A stretch of DNA of 64,000 nucleotides from Mycolicibacterium poriferae (GCF_010728325.1 NZ_AP022570.1:3720001-3784000), one strand, 5' to 3'; shown: positions 39,753 to 49,680, counted from the first letter of the stretch. Translations and numbers: made by a program. The notes: generated by a model from the letters alone, not told the origin.

Positions 39753-41261
39753 TCACCGGTTGGCCAGCGAAAACCCCTGCCAGGCCCGTCGCCGTTCGCC
39801 ATGCGGATCGAACTCGATGCGGCGCTTGTGATCGAGTACCAGTACGGCGCGCTCATGACGGTCGTAGAGCGGCCAGTCGTCGCCCGGAACTCCGTGTCGG
39901 GCGAACGCCAGCCAGCGCCGCTGGATGTCGTCGCTGACCCGACGGGCGGCGCGCGAATCGACCCCGGCGGCCAGCCACCTGCCGAACCGCGAGCGGTACA
40001 CGTCGAACACCGCCAGCAGCTCGGTGGCGTGGGTGGCTCCGAAACCGGACCAGCGCAGCGCGCGGGTGGCGTAGTCGTAGCGGTACACAAAGGTCGGGGC
40101 ATGCCGGCTGTGCGCATGGGCGATCTGCCACACCGCCGCTCCGAAGATCAGGTCGCCGCCGAGCTGCACGCAGACCGACGGATCCGGGTAGCCGGGGTAG
40201 GCGGCGAGGATGCGTTCGCGCTCAACCGGATCGGCCTGCGCCAACAGGCGCTCGATGGCGACTTCGTTGGTGGGCAGCAGCTTCAGGAATCTGGTGAACA
40301 GCCGGCCCTCGTCCGCGTTGGTCCCGACGATCAACGGCACCCGGTGGGCGTCTCCGTCGGCCATCGCCATGACCGGCTCCTTCGGCAAGAAGTCGGTGCC
40401 GTAGGCCGGTCCGATCGCGAAGGCGCCCAGCATGTCCCGCTGCCCTTCGAGAATCAGCCGGTGTAACGCGTCGACGAGTTCGGCCGGACGGGCGGCGCGC
40501 AACGCCGCAGCGGCGTCGCGCTCGCCGACCCCGAGCTGCGCGGCGAAGCGGCCGGCGAATTCCGCGGCCACGTCGGCGTCGCGGGTCATGCCCGTGGTGG
40601 GACTCTGCGAGATCGCCTGGGTGAACAGGCCCCCGGCGGCGGGGGTGGCCAGCAGGGTCGCCACCGCGTGGGCGCCGGCGCTCTCGCCGAAGATCGTGAC
40701 GTTGTCGGGATCACCACCGAACGCCTCGATGTTGTCCTGCACCCAGCGCAGTGCAGCCACCAGATCACGCAGGAACAAGTTGTCGTCGATGGTGATGTCG
40801 TCGGTCGACAGAGACGACAGCTCCAGGCAGCCCAGGGCGCCGAGTCGGTAATTCACCGACACGTACACACAGCCCTTGCGGGCCAGCGAGGCACCGTCAT
40901 AGATGGGGGTCGCCGAACTGCCGAGCATGTAGCCGCCGCCGTGGATGAAGACTTTGACGGGCAGCGGGCCGCCGGCCTGGCCCGCGGGGGTGGTGACGTT
41001 GAGGGTCAGGCAGTCCTCGCTCATCGGCTGGTATTTGCCGGGCGCCAGGATGGTGTACATCCGCTGCTGCGGCGAGCAATGCCCGAAACCGTGGCAGTGC
41101 CGCACCCCCGACCACGGCTGCACAGGTTGAGGCGCCCGGTAGCGCAGATCGCCCACCGGTGGGCGCGCATACGGGATGGATCTCCAGCGGTGGACGCCGT
41201 CCCGGGTGAAGCCCTCCACGGCGCCCGAGGCGGTTCTCACCGTGACGATGTGCTCATGCAT
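39753..41261 (-). CDS. type-B carboxylesterase
   Basis: A 502-residue alpha/beta-hydrolase of the carboxylesterase family. YRAPQPVQPWSGVRHCHGFG, SEDCLTLNVTTPA and VFIHGGGYMLGS (oxyanion hole HGGG) precede the nucleophile Ser194 in GESAGAHAVAT; the Glu and His of the triad lie in NADEGRLFTRF and GATHATELLAVFDVY. It hydrolyses esters, possibly para-nitrobenzyl-like or lipid esters. No signal peptide, so cytosolic. ATG 41261 starts the gene, 73 nt from the divergent lipoprotein gene. Confidence 0.88.
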   Translation of the reverse strand: MHEHIVTVRTASGAVEGFTRDGVHRWRSIPYARPPVGDLRYRAPQPVQPWSGVRHCHGFGHCSPQQRMYTILAPGKYQPMSEDCLTLNVTTPAGQAGGPLPVKVFIHGGGYMLGSSATPIYDGASLARKGCVYVSVNYRLGALGCLELSSLSTDDITIDDNLFLRDLVAALRWVQDNIEAFGGDPDNVTIFGESAGAHAVATLLATPAAGGLFTQAISQSPTTGMTRDADVAAEFAGRFAAQLGVGERDAAAALRAARPAELVDALHRLILEGQRDMLGAFAIGPAYGTDFLPKEPVMAMADGDAHRVPLIVGTNADEGRLFTRFLKLLPTNEVAIERLLAQADPVERERILAAYPGYPDPSVCVQLGGDLIFGAAVWQIAHAHSRHAPTFVYRYDYATRALRWSGFGATHATELLAVFDVYRSRFGRWLAAGVDSRAARRVSDDIQRRWLAFARHGVPGDDWPLYDRHERAVLVLDHKRRIEFDPHGERRRAWQGFSLANR

Positions 41262-41334
41262 TCATTCGACGGTAGCGAACTGTGGCCCGCCCCGCCTCGC
41301 CTTCAGCGCCGTGTCGGACCGCTAGCCTGGCGCA

Positions 41335-42033
41335 ATGCGCATAGCAGGACTGATCGCGATCGGCGTGTTGGTGGCCGGTTGCTCGCAGTCGGTGGGTGGC
41401 GAGGCCGAGCCGTCGGGCGCCCCGCCCGCAGCGTCGTCGTCGCAGGCCTCGCCGACCGGGGCAGCACCGCCGACGACGCGCCCGCCGGCCGCTGCGCCCC
41501 CGCCGGGCGCCCCGGTCGGCGACGTCATCGAATGGATCGAAGAGGCCGACGCCGTCGACCCGGCCGAACACCATGTCGCGTTCCGTGACGGCGTGACCAC
41601 GCAACTCGGTGACGACATCGCGTTCACCGCGCCGTCCGGATCGCCGCACGACTCGACCCAGTGCATCACCGACGTCGAGTACGACGCCGACGCGTTGATC
41701 TGTTTGGCCGACCTCGACTCCCCCACCCCTCGACCGGACGGCGCCGAGGGCATGTGGAAACCGGGCTGGATCGAGTACACCGGCACTGCGATGCAGGTCG
41801 GGGCGCTGCACGGTGATCCTGGCCCGTTCATCAAGGGCGTCGGTCCCGAGTTGCCGGCCGGTAGGACACTCGCGTTCGGTGACTTCCGCTGCCGCAGCGA
41901 TGGCAGCGGATTGGCCTGTGTGAACTACGCGCACCGTTCGGCCACGTGGATCAGCGCGGCGGGCGTGGTGCCCTACGGCTGCCTGCAGCCGGCCACCGCA
42001 CCCCCCGGCGTCGGGAAGATGTTCAGCTGCTGA
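41335..42033 (+). CDS. Pro/Ala-rich lipoprotein of unknown function
   Basis: A 232-residue lipoprotein with lipobox LVAGC (Cys16), a Pro/Ala/Ser-rich linker up to residue ~62, then a globular domain with six cysteines (TQCITDVEYDADALICLADLD, FRCRSDGSGLACVNYAHR, YGCLQPA). The Cys-rich domain with aromatic and acidic strands resembles LppI/LppP-like mycobacterial envelope proteins. A leaderless promoter is likely: TAGCCT (41323-41328) is 6 nt before ATG 41335. Ligand unknown. Confidence 0.78.
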   Translation: MRIAGLIAIGVLVAGCSQSVGGEAEPSGAPPAASSSQASPTGAAPPTTRPPAAAPPPGAPVGDVIEWIEEADAVDPAEHHVAFRDGVTTQLGDDIAFTAPSGSPHDSTQCITDVEYDADALICLADLDSPTPRPDGAEGMWKPGWIEYTGTAMQVGALHGDPGPFIKGVGPELPAGRTLAFGDFRCRSDGSGLACVNYAHRSATWISAAGVVPYGCLQPATAPPGVGKMFSC

Positions 42034-42037
42034 AGCC

Positions 42038-42616
42038 CTATCCGTGCGTGTCGCGGGCCTTCGCCCGGGCCCGGCCCGGGTAGATCTGCGTCATGCCGAT
42101 CGCGCCGACGATCACCACCACCGGGATCACCGCCTTGGTCCAGTGCACCGTCGACGGCGACGTGGCCGCCACATAGCCCAACACCGCGATCAGCGCGAAG
42201 ACCAGCGCCCACATCAGGGTGAGTACCTGGTTGGTTCGCCGGAAAGCGGTCTCTTCCCACTCCTGGCGCCCGGCCTCGGGTGGGGCGTACTGCGCGGTGA
42301 ACGGTTCGAAGGCCAGCGATACGAGTGCCATCGCGGCCAGCACACCGCTGGACAGGGTGGTGGCGTAGGTGTCCATCCAGTCCCGGTCGGTCGACCCGAG
42401 GATCAGGCCGACGACGGTGACGCCGGAGAAGAACACGACGGTCACGACGTCGAGCAGCCGCACACCGGCGAATCCCGCCGACACCCCGAGCAGCACGGTG
42501 GCGAGCACCGCGCAGATCGCCCCGAACATCCAGGTGCTGGGGCCGTCGGCGACGAGCCAGTAGATGATCCACGGGACGAACCCGATGAAGGGGCTGCGCT
42601 CGAACCATTCGTCCAC
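42038..42616 (-). CDS. multi-pass membrane protein of unknown function
   Basis: A 192-residue protein with about six hydrophobic segments (IGFVPWIIYWLVADGPSTW, AICAVLATVLLGVSAGFAGV, LLDVVTVVFFSGVTVVGLIL and later helices); a polar loop (EAGRQEWEETAFRRTNQ) lies between helices 4 and 5. I do not recognise a family with confidence. The gene converges with the lipoprotein gene, stops 4 nt apart. The start ATG lies 53 nt from the stop of the next lipoprotein gene on the same strand. Confidence 0.7.
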   Translation of the reverse strand: MDEWFERSPFIGFVPWIIYWLVADGPSTWMFGAICAVLATVLLGVSAGFAGVRLLDVVTVVFFSGVTVVGLILGSTDRDWMDTYATTLSSGVLAAMALVSLAFEPFTAQYAPPEAGRQEWEETAFRRTNQVLTLMWALVFALIAVLGYVAATSPSTVHWTKAVIPVVVIVGAIGMTQIYPGRARAKARDTHG

Positions 42617-42669
42617 GCCCCACCAATACCTGTCGACGACCGCTCAGGCCAGGCGAATGCGGCGTTTGA

Positions 42670-43377
42670 TCAGCCCAGCCGGAACGTGCCGGTCACCAAT
42701 TCCGGAGTCACCGACACACCGTTGATGGTCGCCTTCGGCGTGCCGTCCTCGAACTCGATCGGGTCCGCCGGCCGCAGCGTCCGACTGGGCCTGATGTCGT
42801 TGCGCACGTCGAAGTCGCTGAACTCGTCGAGGTTGAACGGATCGAAGTTTCGGCGATCCTCGGCGAACCCGCTGAAGCGCACACCGGTGGCCGAGCCGTC
42901 CGGACGCACAACCCAGGAGTCCCGGACGCCGTCGACCTCGGCGGTGTACATGCCGGCCTGACCGGACACCTGGTTGGCGGTGAAGTCGTAGGCGACGCCG
43001 TTCATCGTGAGCTCACCGGTGGCCACCGCGCCGTCGAAGCTCGCGTCCAGGGTGTCCCGGAACTTCGATGTGATCTCGGTGTCGCCGGCGGTCTGGTTGC
43101 CGAAGAACCAGGCCTCGTCGTCGACGCCGTTACAGGCATACCCCGCAACCGAATCGCCGTCGACACTGATCCCGATCGTCATCGTCTTGCCGTCGGCCGC
43201 CTCCATGTCAGCCATGTAGCGGGCGGACTCGGGCACCTCCGAGACGGCCGCGGTCTGCGAGCCGGGCTGCGCCTCGCTCGACGATGGCGTCGAGGAGTTG
43301 CCGGAGCACGCGGTCAACATGCCGAACGCCGCCAGCGCGCTGATTCCTGCCACCAAGGTGTGGGTGTGTTTTCTCAT
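42670..43377 (-). CDS. secreted lipoprotein of unknown function
   Basis: A 235-residue lipoprotein with lipobox MLTAC (Cys24), then a Ser/Pro/Gln-rich linker and a beta-rich domain. A segment of the form IGISVDGDSVAGYACNG...EAWFFG recalls the actinobacterial envelope proteins that carry an A-I-A-V...A-Y-x-C-D-G...E-A-W-L pattern. ATG 43377 is chosen (basic MRKHTH start of a signal peptide); the longer frame to 43452 is unsupported. Ligand unknown. Confidence 0.75.
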   Translation of the reverse strand: MRKHTHTLVAGISALAAFGMLTACSGNSSTPSSSEAQPGSQTAAVSEVPESARYMADMEAADGKTMTIGISVDGDSVAGYACNGVDDEAWFFGNQTAGDTEITSKFRDTLDASFDGAVATGELTMNGVAYDFTANQVSGQAGMYTAEVDGVRDSWVVRPDGSATGVRFSGFAEDRRNFDPFNLDEFSDFDVRNDIRPSRTLRPADPIEFEDGTPKATINGVSVTPELVTGTFRLG

Positions 43378-43455
43378 GTGAGCAGCATGGACGCCCTTGA
43401 CGGGGGCCGCATGAAGATTATGTGGAGATTGCGTGGAGAACTCATCCCCCACCGC

Positions 43456-44676
43456 TCAGTCCGCGAGGAAAGCGCGCACCTCGTCGCAGAACACCCGCCA
43501 GGCCGGTTCCGTGGCGGTCAACAGGTGATTGTTGCTCGCCAGGGCCACCAGTCGGGAATCCGGAATCAGCGCGGCCAGTTCCTCGCCATAGCGCATCGGA
43601 ACGCGGTGATCGTTGCGGGAATGCAGGATCAGCGTCGGGCACCGTACCTGCCCGGCCTGCTCGCGCACATCGATGTGCGCGAACTCCTGCAGGAACCGAA
43701 CCGCGTTCTCCGGCGACGTCGTGCGCCGCTGCAGTTGATCGAAAGCATCCCAATCCGCTCGGGTGCCGTCGGGCAGGAACTGCGCGGCGAACACCTGGCG
43801 GAACGCCGGGTCGTCGCGGCCCCAGCCAACCCGAGCCAGATCCAGATCCAGTGCGGCGGCACGCTTTTCGTCCTCGCCCTGGGCTCGCACCGCACGGCCC
43901 CTCGCGTAGGCTCCGCACAACACCAGTCTGGTGACCTGCTCCGGGTGCCGGGCCGCGTAGGCCACGGCAACCGCGCCGCCCTGAGACACACCGAGCAGCG
44001 GAAAACGATCCAGGCCCACCGCATCGACGACGGACTCCAGGTCCGCGACCCAGTCGTCGAACGTAAAATCCTCTGCGTCCCAATCGGACAGGCCGCAACC
44101 TCGCTCGTCGTAGCGGATGAACGTGTGGTGCGCCGACATGTCCCGCACCCAGTGCCGCCAGACCGGGCTCTCGACGTCGTAGCCGAGATGCGTCATCCAG
44201 TTCGCTGCCCGCACCAACGGTGGTCCGTCTCCGGTCACCGCGTAGGCCAGCCGGATTCCGTCGCCGGCCCGGCAGAACGCGATGTGCTGGCGGGGAATCT
44301 CCGGTTCGGGCTGCGGTTCGGGCTCGCCGTCCGTGCCGTGGTGGGCTCGCAGCGCCCCGACGAACTGATAGCCGCGCCCGCGAACGGTACGGATGTATCG
44401 CTGGGATTCGCCGTCGTCGCCCAACGCGCGGCGCACCGCTTTGATGCGGCTGGTCAACGCGGCCTCACCGACGAATCGGCCGCCCCACACCGCGTCGAAC
44501 AATTCCTCTTTGGTCACGCAGCGTTCGTGGTTGCTCAGTAACTGGGCCAGGACGTCGAACACCTGCGGTTCCACGCGGACCACGTCCTCGCCACACTTGA
44601 GTTCATAGCGAGCCGTGTCGAGGGTGTAGTCGTCGAAGCGCCACACCCGGGGCGCTGGCGACTCAGCGCTGGACAC
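43456..44676 (-). CDS. winged-helix DNA-binding domain fused to alpha/beta-hydrolase
   Basis: A 406-residue fusion. Residues ~10-110 are a Trans_reg_C (OmpR/CadC-type) winged helix: WRFDDYTLDTARYELKCGEDVVRVEPQVFDVLAQLL, TSRIKAVRRALGDDGESQRYIRTVRGRGYQFV. Residues ~135-406 are an alpha/beta hydrolase with nucleophile Ser in GVSQGG, acid in HSRNDHRVP and catalytic His in SNNHLL. It may be a one-component sensor in which the hydrolase fold binds or cleaves a signal. GTG 44676 is leaderless: TACTGT (complement of 44683-44688) ends 6 nt upstream. Target genes are unknown. Confidence 0.82.
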   Translation of the reverse strand: MSSAESPAPRVWRFDDYTLDTARYELKCGEDVVRVEPQVFDVLAQLLSNHERCVTKEELFDAVWGGRFVGEAALTSRIKAVRRALGDDGESQRYIRTVRGRGYQFVGALRAHHGTDGEPEPQPEPEIPRQHIAFCRAGDGIRLAYAVTGDGPPLVRAANWMTHLGYDVESPVWRHWVRDMSAHHTFIRYDERGCGLSDWDAEDFTFDDWVADLESVVDAVGLDRFPLLGVSQGGAVAVAYAARHPEQVTRLVLCGAYARGRAVRAQGEDEKRAAALDLDLARVGWGRDDPAFRQVFAAQFLPDGTRADWDAFDQLQRRTTSPENAVRFLQEFAHIDVREQAGQVRCPTLILHSRNDHRVPMRYGEELAALIPDSRLVALASNNHLLTATEPAWRVFCDEVRAFLAD

Positions 44677-44732
44677 GCGGTAACAGTACCGCCGGTGGCG
44701 CCCGATTGTCGGGCGCGTCAAGCACGCCGGCG

Positions 44733-45092
44733 TCAGCGCCAGCCGTCAGCGGCTTGGGCCGCGCGCATCACTGCATCGCACAGTTCACGTAACTCGGCCG
44801 GGCCCGCGCCCTCCTCGATCGCCACCGCCATGTCCTCGGCGGCGCACCTGACCTGATACACCCGGTCGGACAGCAACGACGCCTCATCGGCCGAGAGCAC
44901 CACGGCGTCTGCAGGCACCGATGTCCCCTTGACCATCGCGCGCTGCTCGTAGGCGCGCTGCCGGCACGACTGCCGGCAGTACTGTCGCCGGCGACCCATC
45001 CCGGTGTCGGCCACCTCCCTACCGCACCAGCGGCAACTCTGCGGACGGGCGCGCGTCGCGTCACGGGCGGCAGTCGGGGTCACCGAGGTCAC
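44733..45092 (-). CDS. 119-residue protein with Cys-Cys zinc-finger-like motif
   Basis: It contains CRWCGREVAD and YCRQSCRQRAYEQR (Cys20, Cys23, Cys39, Cys43), a treble-clef-like zinc site, followed by an acidic, alanine-rich helical C-terminus (LSADEASLLSDRVYQVRCAAEDMAVAIEEG). Such proteins next to rbpA are conserved in mycobacteria. A nucleic-acid or protein-binding role is possible. Divergent from rbpA across 144 nt of regulatory DNA. Confidence 0.7.
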   Translation of the reverse strand: MTSVTPTAARDATRARPQSCRWCGREVADTGMGRRRQYCRQSCRQRAYEQRAMVKGTSVPADAVVLSADEASLLSDRVYQVRCAAEDMAVAIEEGAGPAELRELCDAVMRAAQAADGWR

Positions 45093-45148
45093 CGCATGAC
45101 TCTAAACCGGGGTATTCGCCGCGACGCGTATCATCGACGGCCGAGTCG

Positions 45149-45204
45149 GGAACTCCAGGGGACGTCTACGCGTTGACACTGGGTTCTCGCTTCGCCTGCG
45201 AAGC
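45149..45204 (+). promoter_or_regulatory. rbpA upstream region: ECF-type promoter motif and palindrome
   Basis: GGAAC (45149-45153) and CGTT (45171-45174) are separated by 17 bp, the pattern used by mycobacterial stress sigma factors of the SigE/SigH class. Downstream, GCTTCGC-CT-GCGAAGC (45189-45204) is a perfect inverted repeat, a possible hairpin or operator. In Streptomyces, rbpA belongs to the SigR stress regulon, which makes stress control here plausible. Confidence 0.45.
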
Positions 45205-45236
45205 TTGGACCACTAGCGTTCATTGAGGAGTTGACG

Positions 45237-45575
45237 ATGGCTGATCGCGTTTTGAGAGGCAGTCGCCTCGGAGCTGTGAGCTACGAGACCGACCGCAACC
45301 ACGACCTGGCGCCGCGTCAGGTGGCCCGTTACCGCACCGACAACGGAGAAGAGTTCGACGTCCCCTTCGCCGACGACGCCGAGATTCCCGGCACCTGGCT
45401 GTGCCGCAACGGCATGGAAGGCACCCTGATCGAGGGTGATGTTCCCGAGCCGAAAAAGGTCAAGCCGCCCAGGACCCACTGGGACATGCTGTTGGAGCGC
45501 CGCTCGGTCGAGGAGCTCGAAGAGCTGCTCAAGGAGCGGATGGACCTGATCAAGACCCGTCGCCGCGGCAGCTGA
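45237..45575 (+). CDS. rbpA: RNA polymerase-binding protein RbpA
   Basis: A 112-residue protein, the normal length. The N-terminal MADRVLRGSRLGAVSYETD is the RbpA tail that reaches the polymerase active-site cleft. YRTDNGEEFDVPFADDAEIPGTWLCRNG is the core domain, and RTHWDMLLERRSVEELEELLKERM is the sigma-interaction domain. RbpA stabilises open complexes with SigA and SigB. GAGGAG (45225-45230) sits 6 nt before ATG 45237. Convergent with ppm1, stops 3 nt apart. Equivalent to M. tuberculosis Rv2050. Confidence 0.97.
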   Translation: MADRVLRGSRLGAVSYETDRNHDLAPRQVARYRTDNGEEFDVPFADDAEIPGTWLCRNGMEGTLIEGDVPEPKKVKPPRTHWDMLLERRSVEELEELLKERMDLIKTRRRGS

Positions 45576-45578
45576 GCC

Positions 45579-46394
45579 TCATCGTGTGGTACCGCGCGCC
45601 CGGTCAATCCGGGCGCGCAGGCCCCACTCGGCGACTTTGACGATCGCCTCGCGGATCGTCGAGCCATCCATCTTGGACACACCGTGCTCGCGTTCGGTGA
45701 ACGTGATCGGGACCTCGGTGACGGTGAATCCGGCGTTGATGCTGCGCCAGGTCAGGTCGACCTGGAAGCCGTAGCCCTTGGTGTCGATGGCGGCGAGGTC
45801 GATCTTCTCCAGCACCTCGCGGCGATAGGCACGGTATCCGGCGGTGATGTCGTGGATGTCCACCCCGAGCAGGATGCGTGAGTATCCATTGGCGGTGCGG
45901 GACAGCACCAGCCGCCTGCGCGGCCAGTTCACCACTTCACCGCCGGGAACATAGCGCGACCCGATCACCACGTCGGCGCCGTCGTCGACGGCGTCCAGCA
46001 GGCGGTACAGCTGCTCGGGCGGGTGACTACCGTCGGCATCCATCTCCACCAGCACGGTGTACTGCCGAGCCAGTCCCCACGCGAAACCCGCGAGATAGGC
46101 CGCGCCCAGGCCCTCCTTGGCCGTCCGGTGCATGACATGAACCCGGTCCGGGTCGGCCATCGCGAGTTCGTCGGCCAGCGCGCCGGTACCGTCGGGGCTT
46201 CCGTCATCGACGATCAACAGGTGCACGTCGGGCTGCGCGGCCTGTAGCCGCTCGACGATCAACGGAAGATTCAGCCGCTCGTTGTAGGTCGGAACGATCA
46301 CCAGAGTCCGCGCGCTGGGCTTCTCGACCGGCCCTCCCGTGCTGCCCCCCGGCTGCGTGGCTCTGTCACCGGGCATGCCACCGGGGACACTCAT
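45579..46394 (-). CDS. ppm1: polyprenol-phosphate mannosyltransferase (Ppm1 catalytic subunit)
   Basis: A 271-residue GT2 glycosyltransferase. It contains [28 protein letters not shown], the D-x-D-like [19 protein letters not shown] and [10 protein letters not shown]. It transfers mannose from GDP-mannose to decaprenyl phosphate, the donor for lipomannan, lipoarabinomannan and protein mannosylation. The ATG overlaps the lnt stop by 4 nt (ATGA). In M. tuberculosis the two domains are one polypeptide (Rv2051c); here, as in M. smegmatis, they are separate. Confidence 0.95.
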   Translation of the reverse strand: MSVPGGMPGDRATQPGGSTGGPVEKPSARTLVIVPTYNERLNLPLIVERLQAAQPDVHLLIVDDGSPDGTGALADELAMADPDRVHVMHRTAKEGLGAAYLAGFAWGLARQYTVLVEMDADGSHPPEQLYRLLDAVDDGADVVIGSRYVPGGEVVNWPRRRLVLSRTANGYSRILLGVDIHDITAGYRAYRREVLEKIDLAAIDTKGYGFQVDLTWRSINAGFTVTEVPITFTEREHGVSKMDGSTIREAIVKVAEWGLRARIDRARGTTR

Positions 46395-48085
46395 GAGGCT
46401 CCTTTGTCGTTGTCGGTCGTCACTCGCCGCCGCCGCAGGCGTGTCGGCGAGGATGAACCATTGTGCAGTATCGCCCCCAGAACTCCCGAAACGCCGAGAG
46501 CGACCAGTACCGCCTCGACGTAGGGGCCGTACCGGGTGGCCGGTGTCAGCGCGGTGTTGAGACGGATCTGTTGGACCAGGGTGGCGGGCTCGAAGAACTC
46601 GGTGCGGGCGAGCTCACGGCCGTCCGGAGCGATGACGGCGCTGATGCCGGTAGTGCCGGCGACGACGACGTAGCGGTCGTGCTCCACGGCGCGCAGCCGG
46701 CCGAAGGCCAGCTGCTGTTCGCTCATCGCCTGGTTGAACGTCGCGTTGTTGGTCGGGACGGCCAGCACCTGGGCACCGCTGCGCACCGCCTCACGGGGTG
46801 CGCGGTCGAAGATGACCTCCCAGCAGGTGGTCACTCCCACGGGGACCCCGGCGGCCTGCACGACTCCGTCTCCCTGTCCGGGCACGAAGTAACCGGCCCG
46901 GTCGGCATACGGGGAGAGCTTGCTGAAGAAGCTGCGCCACGGCAGGTATTCGCCGAACGGTTGCACGATCTGCTTGTCGTGCCGGTCCGCCGGTCCGGTC
47001 TCGGGGTTCCACACGATCACCGTGTTGTTCGACACCGGGTTGGTCGGGCTGTAGCCGTCGGCGGCGACCACGCCGCCGACCAGGATCGGTGCGTCGATGG
47101 CGTCGGCAGCCCGGGAGATCAGCTGCGCAGCGTCGGCGTTGGCCAGCGGATCGATGTCGGAGGAGTTCTCCGGCCAGATGACGAACATCGGCTGGGGCAC
47201 CTGCCCGGCCCGCACCCGTTCGGCCAGTCGCAACGTCTCGGCGACGTGGTTGTCGAGCACCGCGCGGCGTTGGGCGTTGAAGTCGAGCCCCAGTCGCGGC
47301 ACATTGCCCTGCACCGCGGCGACCGTGACCGGCGCGTTGTCGCCGGCACCCGCGCCGGCCTTGCGTACTGTCGGCCACGCCAGCGCCGCCGACAGGAAGA
47401 CCAGCGCGATGCAGATCCCCGGGATCAGGACCGCCGGTGCGGCAGCGGCGCGGGACACCGCGTCCCGGCGCCACCAGTCGATGATCTCCAGCGTCAGGGC
47501 GGCCACGCCGAACCCCAGCAGCGCGACCGCGAAGGAAACCAACGGCGCCCCGCCCACGTAGGCCAAAGACAGCAGCGGACTCTCGGTCTGCGAGTATCCG
47601 ACGACACCCCACGGAAACCCGCCGAACGGCACGGTCGACTTCAGCCACTCCTGCGCCGACCACAGCCCGGCGAACCACACGGGCCATCCGGGCAGCCGAC
47701 GCACAACCACCGCCACCGCCCCGAACGCCGCAGGGAACAGCGCTTCGGCGAAGCTCAGGGCCAGCCACGGCACGGCCCCCACCAGCCCGCTGATCCAGGG
47801 CAGCAGCGGCAGGTAGAAGGTCAATCCGAAGAGCAGTCCGTAGCCGAAACCGCCGACCACGGTAGTGCCGGGTCGCTTCAGCACCCATGACAGCAGGGCG
47901 AACGCCGCGATCGCGGTGTACCACCAGCCCAGCGGGGGGAAGGCTGCATACAGGGCGATCCCGGCCGCCATCGTGACGGTCAGGGCGGGCATCCGGTCCA
48001 CGACGGCCGTACCGAACCGCGCCAACCGGGAGCGCCGGCCCTCGTCGTCCGCTTCTGCCGCCTCCGCGGCCACCGGCTCAGCCAT
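46391..48085 (-). CDS. lnt: apolipoprotein N-acyltransferase
   Basis: A 564-residue protein with about seven N-terminal transmembrane helices followed by a nitrilase-like catalytic domain and a final helix. The catalytic triad is visible: Glu in [13 protein letters not shown], Lys in [16 protein letters not shown], Cys in [10 protein letters not shown]. It N-acylates the lipid-modified Cys of exported lipoproteins at the membrane. ATG 48085 overlaps the amidohydrolase stop by 8 nt; the longer frame to 48301 lies inside that gene. Mycobacterial Lnt also helps Ppm1 work at the membrane, consistent with the overlap of the genes. Confidence 0.93.
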   Translation of the reverse strand: MAEPVAAEAAEADDEGRRSRLARFGTAVVDRMPALTVTMAAGIALYAAFPPLGWWYTAIAAFALLSWVLKRPGTTVVGGFGYGLLFGLTFYLPLLPWISGLVGAVPWLALSFAEALFPAAFGAVAVVVRRLPGWPVWFAGLWSAQEWLKSTVPFGGFPWGVVGYSQTESPLLSLAYVGGAPLVSFAVALLGFGVAALTLEIIDWWRRDAVSRAAAAPAVLIPGICIALVFLSAALAWPTVRKAGAGAGDNAPVTVAAVQGNVPRLGLDFNAQRRAVLDNHVAETLRLAERVRAGQVPQPMFVIWPENSSDIDPLANADAAQLISRAADAIDAPILVGGVVAADGYSPTNPVSNNTVIVWNPETGPADRHDKQIVQPFGEYLPWRSFFSKLSPYADRAGYFVPGQGDGVVQAAGVPVGVTTCWEVIFDRAPREAVRSGAQVLAVPTNNATFNQAMSEQQLAFGRLRAVEHDRYVVVAGTTGISAVIAPDGRELARTEFFEPATLVQQIRLNTALTPATRYGPYVEAVLVALGVSGVLGAILHNGSSSPTRLRRRRVTTDNDKGAS

Positions 48086-49646
48086 GGATGACCACCCCGC
48101 GGTGGACGGTCTGCCGACAGCGCGGCAGACGGTCGTCCAGTCTGGGCAGAACGGGCACTCGCGAGCGCGGATCGGTGGACCAGCGCTGGACCGCGTCGGC
48201 GGGCGCGGCGACGTCGAACTCGTCGGCGTCCCAGATCGCGTAGGACGCCGGGGCACCGGGAACCAGTGTGCCGGTGATGCCGTCGCGCACCCCTCCGGCA
48301 CGCCACGCGCCGCGTGTGGCGGCCGAGAACGCCGCCCGCGCCGAGATCGCGCTGCCTGTGGTGTGATGCCGGGTTGCCGCGCGGACCGCGGCCCACGGGT
48401 TCATGTCGGTCACCGGGGTGTCGGAGCCGAACGCGAGTGGCACGCCTTGGGATGCTAACAGCGCGAAATGATTCATCGGCCGAGCTCGCTCAATACCGAG
48501 ACGCTGGGCATACATGCCGGATTCACCGCCCCACAGCGCATCGAAGCCCGGTTGCATGCTCGCGATCACTCCCCAGCTTCCCAGCTTGGCAGCCTGCTCC
48601 TCGGTGACCATCTCGACGTGCTCGAGCCGATGTCCACACCGCGCCACCGCCACCGCCCCGTACTTCGCGACCACGGCGTCGAACGCGTCCACCGCCGCGG
48701 CCACCGCTGCATCGCCGATGACATGGAATCCTGCGGTCACGCCCACATCGGTGCAGGCCCCCAGGTGAGCCGTGATGGCCTCGATGTCGAGATAGCGGTT
48801 GCCGGTTGTGCATTCTGAGTCGGCGTAGGGCTCGTTCAACCAGGCGGTGCGCGACCCGATGGCGCCGTCGACGAACAGGTCACCGGCCAACCCGCGCGCG
48901 CCGGTCGTGTCCATCAGCGACTTGGCCGCCTCGGCGGTGTCCACCGCCTCGCCCCAGTAGCCGACGACCTCGACGCCATGCTCGAACGCGCGGAGCTCGT
49001 GCCAGTCGTCGAGACCGGCGATGTCCGGACCGGCGCATTCGTGCACCGCGACGATTCCCGCCGCGGCCGCCGCGGCCAGCGCGGCACCACGCGCCGCTGC
49101 GCGTTGAGCGGGTGTGAGCCCCGCTCGGGCCGCGGCGCGGACCCGGTGGTGGGCGTCGGCGGTCAGCGGCTCGCCGTCGGGGATGCCGGCGGCGCGCCGG
49201 AGTGCGGTCGACGCGACCGCGGAATGGACATCGATGCGGGACAGGTAGGCGAGCCGGCCGCCCACCACGGCGTCTACGTCGGCGGTGGTCGGTGCGGCAC
49301 GTTCGGGCCAGCGGGTCTCGTCCCAGCCGTGCGCCCAGATCGCGCCGTCTGTGTGGGTGCGGGCGAAGTCGGCGAGCAGGTCGAGGCAGTGCCGCAGCGA
49401 GGTGGCCTGCCGCAGGTCCAGACCGGTGCGGGTGAGACCGGTGGCGGTGACGTGGACGTGGCTGTCGACGAAGGCCGGAGCGACGAACAACCCATCGAGG
49501 TCGACGACGGCCGCGTCCGGAAACTGCGCCTGTCCGACGTCGTCGCTGCCGAGCCAGGCGACCAGACCGCCGCGGACCGCCATCGCGGTGGCGTCGGGCA
49601 TGGCGGGGCTGTGCACGCGCCCGTTGAGCAGCAGGGTGGTTGTCAT
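48078..49646 (-). CDS. amidohydrolase family protein (YtcJ-like)
   Basis: A 522-residue metal-dependent hydrolase. The first metal motif is [55 protein letters not shown] and [13 protein letters not shown] follow, matching the YtcJ/NfdA group of N-acyl-amino-acid or N-substituted formamide deacylases. Substrate unknown. ATG 49646 is chosen over the upstream part of the open frame. It lies upstream of lnt and overlaps it by 8 nt, so it belongs to the amidohydrolase-lnt-ppm1 operon. Confidence 0.87.
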   Translation of the reverse strand: MTTTLLLNGRVHSPAMPDATAMAVRGGLVAWLGSDDVGQAQFPDAAVVDLDGLFVAPAFVDSHVHVTATGLTRTGLDLRQATSLRHCLDLLADFARTHTDGAIWAHGWDETRWPERAAPTTADVDAVVGGRLAYLSRIDVHSAVASTALRRAAGIPDGEPLTADAHHRVRAAARAGLTPAQRAAARGAALAAAAAAGIVAVHECAGPDIAGLDDWHELRAFEHGVEVVGYWGEAVDTAEAAKSLMDTTGARGLAGDLFVDGAIGSRTAWLNEPYADSECTTGNRYLDIEAITAHLGACTDVGVTAGFHVIGDAAVAAAVDAFDAVVAKYGAVAVARCGHRLEHVEMVTEEQAAKLGSWGVIASMQPGFDALWGGESGMYAQRLGIERARPMNHFALLASQGVPLAFGSDTPVTDMNPWAAVRAATRHHTTGSAISARAAFSAATRGAWRAGGVRDGITGTLVPGAPASYAIWDADEFDVAAPADAVQRWSTDPRSRVPVLPRLDDRLPRCRQTVHRGVVIHG

Positions 49647-49680
49647 GGGTTGGAGGTGAGTGGCGCGGTGGGCGCGAAAG

